Source: Pseudomonadota bacterium (GTDB lineage Bacteria > Pseudomonadota > Alphaproteobacteria > Acetobacterales > Acetobacteraceae). Taken from it: a stretch of DNA of 12,711 nucleotides. A program made the translations under genes and the position numbers. This document shows, piece by piece, positions 7,713 through 12,711 of this stretch (position 1 is the first letter of the stretch; every line of letters begins with the position of its first letter). The notes beneath the pieces are model-generated. The model had not been told where the DNA came from and ran no database searches. It saw only the letters and a program-made list of their open reading frames with translations. The stretch is taken from positions 1-12,711 of the forward strand of contig JAKBCB010000058.1 of assembly GCA_021808185.1 (NCBI GenBank), read 5' to 3'.

Positions 7713-7813
7713 GAAGCAAGAAATTTATCCACAGATTACACAGATTTCACAGATTAACTACAGAACACGCAATGATTTTAATCTGTGTAATCTGTGGATA
7801 ATCACTTGGCTTC
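7713..7813. repeat. AT-rich inverted-repeat element with two DnaA boxes
   Basis: Two perfect 22-base inverted arms, at 7725-7746 and 7780-7801, flank a 33-base loop. Each arm opens with TTATCCACA (7725-7733; complement at 7793-7801), the consensus DnaA box, so the two boxes point towards each other. The left side is built of three 9-base units CACAGATTA/T (7730-7756); the right side has two units on the other strand (7779-7796). Outer sequences gaagcaag (7713-7720) and cttggcttc (7805-7813) also pair with one bulge. It sits between convergent gene ends, like REP-type elements. Peptides such as TDYTDFTD, which it would encode, recur as spurious ORFs in many bacterial genomes, as I recall. No transposase is adjacent. 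It could fold as a long hairpin and serve as a bidirectional terminator, though there is no clear T tract. Confidence 0.85.
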
Positions 7814-7828
7814 AACACGCGCCAAGCA

Positions 7829-8407
7829 TCAGCTTTCCAGTTCGCTATCCCAATACAGATAATCTCGCCAGCTTTCGTGCAGATAGTTCGGCGGGAAGGC
7901 GCGGCCGTTTTCCTGCAATTCCCAGGTGCTGGGCTGGCGCGGCGCGTTGCGCGGGAACATGTGGCACTCGCGCGGCAGGCGGCTGCCCTTGCGCAGGTTG
8001 CAGCAGCCGCAGGCGGTGACGACGTTCTCCCACGTCGTCCGCCCGCCCCGGCAGCGCGGGATCACATGGTCGAAGGTCAGGTCCGGCGCCGGGCTGCGCT
8101 CGCCGCAATACTGGCAACTGAACGCATCGCGCAGGAACACGTTGAACCGGGTGAAGGCTGGCCGCCGCGCCGCGGGAATGTAGTCCTTCAGCGCGATCAC
8201 GCTGGGCAGGCGGATGGTCTGGCTCGGGGAGTGTACTTCGGCGTCGTATTCGCTCAACACCGAAACGCGGTCGAGGAACACCGCCTTCACTGCGTCCTGC
8301 CACGCCCAGACCGAGAGCGGGAAATACGACAGCGGGCGGAAATCCGCGTTCAATACCAGCGCCGGAAAGTGTTGGCCGCCGTCAGGCAAATGCCGCCCCC
8401 GATCCAT
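7829..8407 (-). CDS. HNH endonuclease family protein
   Basis: A 192-residue stand-alone HNH nuclease. The N-terminal part (FPALVLNADFRPLSYFPLS, about 14-32, then DAVKAVFLDRVSVL) is the usual lead domain of this bacterial group. The nuclease core has a zinc pair Cys98-x2-Cys101 in CQYCG, the metal-binding and catalytic TFDHVIPRCRGG with His114, Asn128 in TWENVV, and a second zinc pair Cys133-x2-Cys136 in ACGCCNLRKG. The last His of the HNH motif is Asn here, a common variant. No recognition domain, methylase or toxin partner is adjacent, so a restriction or defence role is not supported; such proteins are widespread and poorly understood. The ATG is chosen because MDRG..HLP is the usual family start. 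There is no good ribosome site, and a GC palindrome sits directly against the start. Confidence 0.88.
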   Translation of the reverse strand: MDRGRHLPDGGQHFPALVLNADFRPLSYFPLSVWAWQDAVKAVFLDRVSVLSEYDAEVHSPSQTIRLPSVIALKDYIPAARRPAFTRFNVFLRDAFSCQYCGERSPAPDLTFDHVIPRCRGGRTTWENVVTACGCCNLRKGSRLPRECHMFPRNAPRQPSTWELQENGRAFPPNYLHESWRDYLYWDSELES

Positions 8408-8421
8408 CCGCGACTTCGCGG
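8408..8421. promoter_or_regulatory. GC palindrome abutting the HNH start codon
   Basis: The bases ccgcgacttcgcgg form a palindrome with 6-base arms and a 2-base centre, ending exactly at the base before the HNH gene's ATG. In RNA a small hairpin here would occupy the place of the ribosome site; as DNA it could be an operator. Either role is inference. In GC-rich DNA such short palindromes also arise by chance. Confidence 0.3.
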
Positions 8422-8499
8422 CGGCGTTTCGGATCAGGCGGTGATAGGCCGCCCACCGAACAGTGTACGACGCCGCGAACCGCGAAAGTTATCGCATCC

Positions 8500-8536
8500 A
8501 ACCCCGCGCGCCCGCAAGCAGCCGCCGCGCGGTTTC
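8500..8536 (-). terminator. Possible hairpin after the esterase gene
   Basis: Just past the esterase stop (minus direction) AACC-GCGCG can pair with CGCGC-GG-GGTT: about 9 pairs with a two-base bulge and a loop of roughly 15 bases. There is no T run on the minus strand, so it is a weak terminator candidate. The rest of the 141-base gap between the esterase and the HNH gene (8408-8548) shows no gene. A TACACT -10-like hexamer for the HNH gene may lie on the minus strand near 8460-8465. Confidence 0.25.
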
Positions 8537-8548
8537 ATCGCCTCGTCA

Positions 8549-9229
8549 TTATCCGTGGCTTGGCGCGCCTTGTTCGGACGGCATCTCGGCAAACGCGCGT
8601 TGCAGGAACAGCGCCCCGGCCGACAGCCCGGTATCGTCGATGCCATGCCCGAGTCGCGGCACGGTCACCAGTTCCACCGCAACCCCCGCGCCACGCAGCG
8701 TCTGCGCCGCCAGGCGGGAGGCGGCGGGGGGCACCACCTGATCCGCCTCGCCATGCACCAGCAGCACCGGCGGCGGGGAGGCGAGCGCCGGCAGCGCCGG
8801 GTCGAGCAGCGCGCCCGCGAAACCGAGGATCGCGCGCGGCGGCACGGCGCGGCGCAAGCCGGCGTGCAGGCAGACCATCGCCCCCTGGCTGAAGCCCATC
8901 AGCGCCACCGCGTCCGGCGAAAGCCCGAGCCGGATGCGTTCCGCGTCGACGAAGCCCAGCAGATCCACCGCGGCAGCCGCGACCCCGGCGGCAAGTTCCG
9001 CCTGGGAGCGGTCCCACAGATCGAACCATTGCCGCCCGAACGGCGCCGACCCGTTCGGCTCCGGCCCGTCCGGGGCGGCGAACAGCGCATCCGGCAGCGC
9101 CTTGCCCCATTGCGGGCCGAGGTCGATCAGGTCGTGACCGTCGGCCCCGAGACCATGCACCAGCACCACCAGTTGCCGGGGGGCGGCGCCGGACGCCGGG
9201 CCCCAGCGCGGTCCATCGAGTGTGCGCAC
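8549..9229 (-). CDS. Carboxylesterase/phospholipase-type serine hydrolase
   Basis: A 226-residue alpha/beta hydrolase of the phospholipase/carboxylesterase family (YpfH/EstB-like). Motifs: LVVLVHGLGADGHDLIDL (about 20-37), Ser114 in LMGFSQGA, Asp163 in VHGEADQVVP and His195 in PRLGHGI. A family-typical LDGPRWGPASG lies just after the start. I chose the GTG at 9229 because AGGGGG sits 5 bases upstream and because relatives begin near LDGPR. The alternative ATG at 9271 gives a 240-residue protein whose start codon would overlap that of divergent gluQ by two bases; it has only AGGGGC placed too close. Substrates are probably short-chain esters, lysophospholipids or thioesters, which sequence cannot settle. 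There is no signal peptide. Longer readings upstream run through the gluQ shadow frame and were rejected. Confidence 0.87.
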   Translation of the reverse strand: MRTLDGPRWGPASGAAPRQLVVLVHGLGADGHDLIDLGPQWGKALPDALFAAPDGPEPNGSAPFGRQWFDLWDRSQAELAAGVAAAAVDLLGFVDAERIRLGLSPDAVALMGFSQGAMVCLHAGLRRAVPPRAILGFAGALLDPALPALASPPPVLLVHGEADQVVPPAASRLAAQTLRGAGVAVELVTVPRLGHGIDDTGLSAGALFLQRAFAEMPSEQGAPSHG

Positions 9230-9269
9230 CGGTTCCCCCTGCGTTTGCCGCCCTTCTATATAGCGCGCC
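9230..9269. promoter_or_regulatory. Divergent promoter gap, esterase and gluQ, with palindromic TATATA
   Basis: A 40-base gap (if the esterase starts at its GTG) holding TATATA at 9257-9262. On the plus strand this -10-like hexamer lies 7 bases before the gluQ ATG, which would place transcription start on or next to the ATG, giving a leaderless message; no ribosome site precedes gluQ. On the minus strand the same self-complementary hexamer would start RNA near 9250, leaving about 20 bases of leader with AGGGGG (9235-9240) before the GTG. I see no good -35 box on either side. The use of the hexamer is inferred. Confidence 0.42.
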
Positions 9270-10124
9270 ATGCCCCTCATTACCCGCTTCGCGCCGAGCC
9301 CGACCGGATACCTGCATCTTGGCCATGCTTTCTCCGCGCTGACCGCCTGGCGCCGCGCCCGCGTCGGGGGCGGGCGCTTCCTGTTGCGGCTGGAGGACAT
9401 CGACGCGACGCGCTGCCGGCCGGAATTCGCCGAGGCGATTCTCGAAGATCTGGCGTGGCTCGGCCTGGACTGGGACGGCGATGTGCGGGTGCAATCCGCG
9501 CATCTGGCCGAGTATCGCGCGGTGCTGGACAACCTCTCGGCGCGCGGCCTGCTCTACCCGTGTTTCTGCACCCGCGCGGAAATCGCCCGCAGCGTCGCCG
9601 CCCCGCACGGGCCGGACGGCCCCATCTATCCCGGCATCTGCCGCGACCTCTCGCCGGCCGGGCGCGCCGCGCGCATCGCCGCCGGCACGCCGTTCGCGCT
9701 GCGGCTGGACATGGCGCGCGCGCGCGCCGCCATCCGCGCGCCGCTCGCATTCGATGAGGAAGGCGAAGGCCCCGTCCACTGCACGCCGGAGATGTTCGGC
9801 GACGTGGTGCTCGGCCGCAAGGACACGCCGGTCAGCTACCATCTCTGCGTTACCCACGACGACGCGCTTCAGGGCGTCACGCTGGTCACGCGCGGCATCG
9901 ACCTGAAGCCGGCGACGCATGTGCATCGCCTGCTCCAGGCCCTGATGGGCTGGCCGGCGCCGCGCTACGCCCACCACCCTCTGCTGACCGACGAGCACGG
10001 CCGCAGGCTCGCCAAGCGCGACCTCGCCGCCACCCTGCGCGATCTGCGGGCGCGCGGGGTGACGGCGGAGGAGGTGCGGGCGCGGGCTACTCCCCTGGCG
10101 GGACCGCCCCGGTGCGCGAACTGA
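9270..10124 (+). CDS. gluQ: Glutamyl-queuosine tRNA(Asp) synthetase
   Basis: A 284-residue truncated glutamyl-tRNA synthetase paralogue that attaches glutamate to the queuosine base in the anticodon of tRNA(Asp), not to a tRNA 3' end. The class I catalytic core starts at once: TRFAPSPTGYLHLGHAFSAL with the HIGH motif at 16-19, and FLLRLEDIDATRCRPEF. The zinc site is visible as Cys98 and Cys100 in YPCFCTRAEI, with Tyr120 and Cys124 in IYPGICRD. The KMSKS-like loop is GRRLAKRD (244-251). The anticodon-binding domain of GluRS is absent, as expected. Length matches the family (about 290-300). The ATG at 9270 is the family start. Its last 38 bases overlap the end of the opposing carbamoylase gene, which may explain the odd tail TPLAGPPRCAN. 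No ribosome site is visible, so leaderless translation is possible. Confidence 0.94.
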   Translation: MPLITRFAPSPTGYLHLGHAFSALTAWRRARVGGGRFLLRLEDIDATRCRPEFAEAILEDLAWLGLDWDGDVRVQSAHLAEYRAVLDNLSARGLLYPCFCTRAEIARSVAAPHGPDGPIYPGICRDLSPAGRAARIAAGTPFALRLDMARARAAIRAPLAFDEEGEGPVHCTPEMFGDVVLGRKDTPVSYHLCVTHDDALQGVTLVTRGIDLKPATHVHRLLQALMGWPAPRYAHHPLLTDEHGRRLAKRDLAATLRDLRARGVTAEEVRARATPLAGPPRCAN

Positions 10125-11025
10125 TCAGGCCGTAATGCTCGATCCGCCGGTGCGCCGCGAAGTTGAACACGGCTTCCTTGTTGATCCGGCACAGATCCAG
10201 GTCGAGCGCCGCCGTGATCACCTCGTCGCCGGCGGTCATCGCCTGCGCGATGATCTCGCCTGAGGGGGCGCAGATGATCGAGCCCGCGAGCAGGTCGCAA
10301 TTATCCTCCAACCCGCCCTTGGCCACGCCCACCACGTAGCAGGAGTTCTGGTAGGCGCCGGCCTGCATCGACAGCTTGTTGTGGAAATCCGCCAGATGGT
10401 CGTACTGGCGCGGCAGCGGCCCGCGCAGCGGCGTGTTGTAGCCGAGCATGACCACTTCCACGTCCTGCAAGCCCATCACCCGGTAAGTCTCCGGCCAGCG
10501 GCGGTCGTTGCAGATGGCCATGCCGAGATTGGCGTCGAACGCGCGCCAGACCGGAAAACCCAGGTCGCCCGGCTCGAAATACTTCTTCTCCAGGTGCTGG
10601 TATGGCACGTCGCCCAGATTGTCGGAATGTCCGGGCAAATGCACTTTTCTGTAGCGCCCGATGATTTTCCCATGGGCATCGACAAGAATGGACGTGTTGA
10701 AGTGCCGCGTGCGGCCGCCCTCGCGCACCAGTTCCGCGTAGCCGAGGGTGAAGCCCATACCCAGCCGTACCGCCTCGTCGAACAGCGGCATGGTGGCCGC
10801 GTTCGGCATCTCGCTCTCGAACCAGGCGTCGATCTCGGCCTGGTCCTCCATCCAGTAGCGCGGGAAGAAGGTGGTCAGCACCAGTTCGGGGAACACCACC
10901 AGTTTCGCGCCGCGCGCGTGCGCCGCGCGCAGCAGCTCGATCAGCCGGCCGACGACGTGGCGGCGGCTTTCGTCGGGGGCGATCGGCCCGGTCTGGGCCC
11001 CGGCCACGATCAGGGTGCGGGACAT
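10087..11025 (-). CDS. N-carbamoyl-D-amino-acid hydrolase (nitrilase superfamily)
   Basis: A 312-residue carbon-nitrogen hydrolase closely resembling the Agrobacterium D-carbamoylase, which cleaves N-carbamoyl-D-amino acids to D-amino acid, CO2 and ammonia. The catalytic triad falls at the same numbers I recall for that enzyme: Glu47 in VFPELVLTTFFPRYW, Lys127 in RYRKVHLPGH and Cys172 in AICNDRRWPETYRVMGL. His129 and His144 and the paired arginines 175-176 that hold the substrate carboxylate are also present. The start at 11025 has AGAGGA five bases upstream; an earlier in-frame start 17 codons before adds residues unlike the family. The C-terminus runs about eight residues past the usual end and overlaps gluQ tail to tail. 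Hydantoinase and racemase genes, the usual partners in hydantoin use, are not in the window. A related carbamoyl or amide substrate cannot be excluded. Confidence 0.9.
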   Translation of the reverse strand: MSRTLIVAGAQTGPIAPDESRRHVVGRLIELLRAAHARGAKLVVFPELVLTTFFPRYWMEDQAEIDAWFESEMPNAATMPLFDEAVRLGMGFTLGYAELVREGGRTRHFNTSILVDAHGKIIGRYRKVHLPGHSDNLGDVPYQHLEKKYFEPGDLGFPVWRAFDANLGMAICNDRRWPETYRVMGLQDVEVVMLGYNTPLRGPLPRQYDHLADFHNKLSMQAGAYQNSCYVVGVAKGGLEDNCDLLAGSIICAPSGEIIAQAMTAGDEVITAALDLDLCRINKEAVFNFAAHRRIEHYGLISSRTGAVPPGE

Positions 11026-11030
11026 GGCTT

Positions 11031-11036
11031 TCCTCT
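11031..11036 (-). promoter_or_regulatory. Ribosome site deciding the carbamoylase start
   Basis: AGAGGA on the minus strand, five bases before the ATG at 11025. It supports the shorter 312-residue protein over the 329-residue reading, whose upstream start has no such site and no family support. Confidence 0.7.
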
Positions 11037-11076
11037 CGGTCAAGGTCGTGCCGCCAGAATGCACGCCTCGGGCCAC

Positions 11077-11092
11077 GCCGGCGAGAGCCGGC
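11077..11092 (-). terminator. Hairpin just past the crotonase stop codon
   Basis: The self-complementary GCCGGC occurs twice around a four-base loop (GAGA on plus, TCTC on minus), beginning two bases after the crotonase stop codon. It forms a six-pair GC stem without a T tract. It could slow or partly stop transcription, or protect the 3' end of the message, before the carbamoylase gene. The rest of this 69-base gap shows only the carbamoylase ribosome site. Confidence 0.35.
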
Positions 11093-11094
11093 CG

Positions 11095-11859
11095 CTACCC
11101 CCGGCCGCCCTTGCCATGCGCGTGCAGGAAGGTGCGCATGGCTTCTTGCGGCTCGCCGTGGGAATACGCTTCCACCGCCATGTGCAGCGCCGCCTCGCAC
11201 GCGGCGTCGAAGGCAGGCTTGGTCACGTCGCGGTAGCGCCGCTTGCTCTGCCGCACCGCGAGCGGCGGGCGGGCGGCCATCTGCTCGGCCGTGGCGATGG
11301 CGCGCTCCAGCACGTCTTCCTCCGCCACCAGCGTGCTCAGCAGGCCGAGGTCGTAGGCGCGCTGGCCATCGACGAGTGCGCCGCTGAGGACCATTTCCAG
11401 CGCGATGCCGTGGCCGGAATGCAGGCTGAGCAGATGCGCGCCGAGCACGCTCGCCAGCCCCACGCCGATCTCCGGCAGGCCCACGCGCACGCCAGGATGG
11501 CCGATGCGCAGGTCCGCGCACAGCGCGAGCTGGAACCCCTCCCCGGCGGCTACCCCGTTGACAGCGGCCACACAGCCCTTGGTCAGCTCACGCATCGCAA
11601 TATAAATGCCGCGCAAATGATTGAAAAGGCGCGAAACATGCTCGATGGTCATCGAGGCTGCCTCGGACAGATCCTGCCCCGCGCAGAAACCGCGTCCGGC
11701 GCCGGTGATGACGATGGCGCCCACCGCCGGGTCCGCGTCCAGTGTCGCCAGCATCGCCATCAGTTCGGAGCGCATCTGGAACGTGACCGCGTTCAGCCGT
11801 TCCGGCCGGTTCAGCATGACCACCGCGACCCGCCCACGCATTTGCTTGTCCACCAGCAT
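11095..11859 (-). CDS. Enoyl-CoA hydratase/isomerase (crotonase) family protein
   Basis: A 254-residue crotonase-fold protein acting on a CoA thioester. Motifs: VVMLNRPERLNAV near the N-terminus, GFCAGQDLSEA at about 57-67 (first oxyanion region), and AVNGVAAGEGFQLALCADLR at about 99-118 followed by GLPEIGVGL. Glu130 in the LPEIG stretch matches the second catalytic glutamate (Glu164 of rat hydratase). The position of the first (Glu144), exactly 20 residues earlier, is Gln110. That argues for an isomerase or another crotonase activity over a classic hydratase. The AGQDL segment recalls PaaG-type isomerases, but no paa genes are near. The ATG at 11859 has GGGAGG six bases upstream and is preferred to a GTG eight codons earlier. 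The acyl-CoA substrate is unknown. Confidence 0.86.
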   Translation of the reverse strand: MLVDKQMRGRVAVVMLNRPERLNAVTFQMRSELMAMLATLDADPAVGAIVITGAGRGFCAGQDLSEAASMTIEHVSRLFNHLRGIYIAMRELTKGCVAAVNGVAAGEGFQLALCADLRIGHPGVRVGLPEIGVGLASVLGAHLLSLHSGHGIALEMVLSGALVDGQRAYDLGLLSTLVAEEDVLERAIATAEQMAARPPLAVRQSKRRYRDVTKPAFDAACEAALHMAVEAYSHGEPQEAMRTFLHAHGKGGRG

Positions 11860-11865
11860 CCGTCG

Positions 11866-11871
11866 CCTCCC
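11866..11871 (-). promoter_or_regulatory. Ribosome site deciding the crotonase start
   Basis: GGGAGG on the minus strand, six bases before the ATG at 11859 and overlapping the codons just after the alternative upstream GTG. It is the strongest ribosome site in the window and favours the 254-residue protein. Confidence 0.75.
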
Positions 11872-11881
11872 GTCCGTTGGC

Positions 11882-11906
11882 ACCGCGCCGCGCGGTTTCG
11901 TTTTTC
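11882..11906 (+). terminator. Terminator-like hairpin, plus strand, in the deaminase-crotonase gap
   Basis: ACCGCG and CGCGGT flank the loop CCG (11882-11896), and the plus strand continues TTCGTTTTT. That is the shape of an intrinsic terminator, yet no plus-strand gene ends here: both neighbours are read on the minus strand. It may stop antisense transcription, act as an operator, or be chance. The rest of the 91-base gap (11860-11950) contains the crotonase ribosome site and no gene. Confidence 0.35.
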
Positions 11907-11950
11907 GGAAGCATCCAACGCCGGCGGCGCGCGGTTGTCGAGCGCGACCG

Positions 11951-12391
11951 CTACCGCCGGTAGGGGAACGGCAACAGCCCGCGCGCCGGCAGCTTCAGCG
12001 GCCCATCGGGCAGCGGCATGATGACCAGCGCGTCCGGCGCGTAATCCACCACCATCTCCCGGCAGGCGCCGCAGGGCGCCACCACCGCGAGGCGGCGGTC
12101 GTGCTCCTCGGGCTTGGGGTGGCGGAGGGCGACGACGGTGGCGATGCTGCCGTCGCCCTCGATCACGGCACGGCCGAGGGCCACCGCCTCGGCGCAGACA
12201 GACAACCGTCCGACCGTGGCGCCGAGATGCACCCCGGTCCAGATCCGCCCATCGCGCGAGCGGATCGCGGCCGCGACCATGTGCCAGAAGGGCCGGTAAT
12301 GCGCCCGCAACACCGCCTCGGCGGCGTCGAGCAACTCCAGGTCATCGCCGTCGAGGGGCAGCCCCCCCGACGGGATCGGCGTATCGAACAT
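11951..12391 (-). CDS. Cytidine/blasticidin-S deaminase-like zinc enzyme
   Basis: A 146-residue zinc deaminase of the small tetrameric cytidine deaminase fold. Zinc ligands are Cys66 in VCAEAVALG and Cys107 and Cys110 in APCGACRE; Glu68 is the proton shuttle. In ordinary cytidine deaminases the stretch before the CAE motif reads roughly GCNxEN, where Asn and Glu bind the ribose. Here it is TGVHLGAT, with His55 and Gly57 at those places. The pattern, with a GLLPFPYRR ending, is closer to blasticidin-S deaminase (which ends ELLPSGYVWEG, as I recall). A nucleoside analogue or another aminopyrimidine may therefore be the substrate; plain cytidine remains possible. The gene starts 34 bases after the recA stop on the same strand. 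The ribosome site is weak (GGGGTG about 4 bases before the ATG). Fold confidence is high; substrate confidence is low. Confidence 0.83.
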   Translation of the reverse strand: MFDTPIPSGGLPLDGDDLELLDAAEAVLRAHYRPFWHMVAAAIRSRDGRIWTGVHLGATVGRLSVCAEAVALGRAVIEGDGSIATVVALRHPKPEEHDRRLAVVAPCGACREMVVDYAPDALVIMPLPDGPLKLPARGLLPFPYRR

Positions 12392-12425
12392 GGCACCCCG
12401 GGCGGCGTGGCCGCGAAAAGGGCGA

Positions 12426-12711
12426 CTATTCTGCCGCTTCCTGCTCCTCTTCGGAAGCCAGCATCGCGTTGGCCACGTTGCCCGACTGCTCGCGCAGCTT
12501 GCGCTCGACCACCGCGCCGACTTCCGGGTGGTCGCGCAGGAACTGCTTCGCGTTCTCCCGGCCCTGGCCGATGCGCTGGCTATCGACGCTGTACCAGGCG
12601 CCCGACTTCTCCACCACGTTGGCCTTCACGCCGAGGTCGATCAGTTCGCCGACCTTGCTGATGCCTTCGCCGTACATGATGTCGAACTCCACCTGCCGGA
12701 ACGGTGGGGCA
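12426..12711 (-). CDS. recA: RecA recombinase, C-terminal fragment
   Basis: The last 94 codons of recA; the 5' part, including the ATP-binding site and DNA-binding loops, lies beyond the window. The fragment reads APPFRQVEFDIMYGEGISK, then ELIDLGVKANVVEKSGAWYS and RIGQGRENAKQFLRDHP, which is the end of the core and the C-terminal domain of bacterial RecA. It finishes with the acidic tail (SEEEQEAAE) that moderates DNA binding. Seen residues fit the family without gaps. No convincing terminator follows within the 34 bases before the deaminase gene, so read-through into it is possible. RecA is a housekeeping gene, which suggests a chromosomal location. An SOS box, if any, would lie upstream outside the window. 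Confidence 0.96.
   Translation of the reverse strand, partial: APPFRQVEFDIMYGEGISKVGELIDLGVKANVVEKSGAWYSVDSQRIGQGRENAKQFLRDHPEVGAVVERKLREQSGNVANAMLASEEEQEAAE

Noticed and set aside
7730..7756. Possible CRISPR start
   Set aside because: The units are 9 bases and directly adjacent, with no spacers and no cas genes.
7711..8019. Small plus-strand frame beginning MKQEIYPQITQISQI
   Set aside because: The periodic peptide comes from the 9-base units of the repeat element, and the frame then runs antisense into the HNH gene.
8456..8480. LexA-type SOS box (two GAAC motifs) upstream of the HNH gene
   Set aside because: The two GAAC motifs are 15 bases apart, not the 7 of the alphaproteobacterial LexA site.
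9714..9727. (GC)7 alternating tract, possible Z-DNA
   Set aside because: It encodes ordinary Ala/Arg codons within gluQ and is not surprising at this base composition.
7877..9757. 626-codon open frame on the plus strand
   Set aside because: It runs antisense through the HNH and esterase genes and out of frame through gluQ; no motifs.
10381..12021. 546-codon open frame on the plus strand
   Set aside because: Shadow of the carbamoylase and crotonase genes; no recognisable domain.

Overview
This is high-GC bacterial DNA, densely coding apart from short gaps. Protein style suggests an alphaproteobacterium, perhaps Rhodospirillales/Acetobacteraceae: a small XRE regulator whose tail resembles the alphaproteobacterial 'GVRLR' type, the HNH protein, stand-alone GluQ and a terminal recA fragment. 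The assignment is from memory of protein families, not from a search. I see no tRNA, rRNA, CRISPR array, insertion sequence or prophage.

Region 1 (1-5463, minus strand) is one tight operon for the membrane part of a group 4 [NiFe]-hydrogenase-type, complex I-like machine. In transcription order it reads XRE regulator, hyfB, hyfC, hyfE, hyfF and the start of a hyfG-like large subunit that runs off the window. Genes overlap by 1-10 bases or sit 2-8 bases apart. hyfD is absent. HyfB and HyfF are the two antiporter-like subunits, HyfC is NuoH-like and HyfE is NuoK-like. Whether the complex makes or uses hydrogen, or is a hydrogenase-related (Ehr) complex without nickel, depends on the large subunit outside the window.

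Region 2 (5464-7828): an AT-rich divergent promoter gap separates the hyf operon from a plus-strand pair, metY (O-acetylhomoserine sulfhydrylase) and an alpha/beta hydrolase 4 bases downstream. After them comes an AT-rich 101-base inverted-repeat element whose arms begin with perfect DnaA boxes. It lies between the convergent ends of the hydrolase and an HNH endonuclease gene.

Region 3 (7829-10124): the HNH endonuclease and a carboxylesterase/phospholipase-type hydrolase lie on the minus strand. The esterase is divergent from gluQ, the tRNA(Asp) queuosine glutamylation enzyme, and the short gap holds a palindromic TATATA that could serve both directions.

Region 4 (10087-12711, minus strand): an N-carbamoyl-D-amino-acid hydrolase whose 3' end overlaps that of gluQ by 38 bases, a crotonase-fold protein with one active-site Glu replaced by Gln, a deaminase of cytidine/blasticidin-S type, and the C-terminal end of recA. 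In transcription order they run recA, deaminase, crotonase, carbamoylase, with gaps of 34, 91 and 69 bases, so partial cotranscription is possible but not shown.
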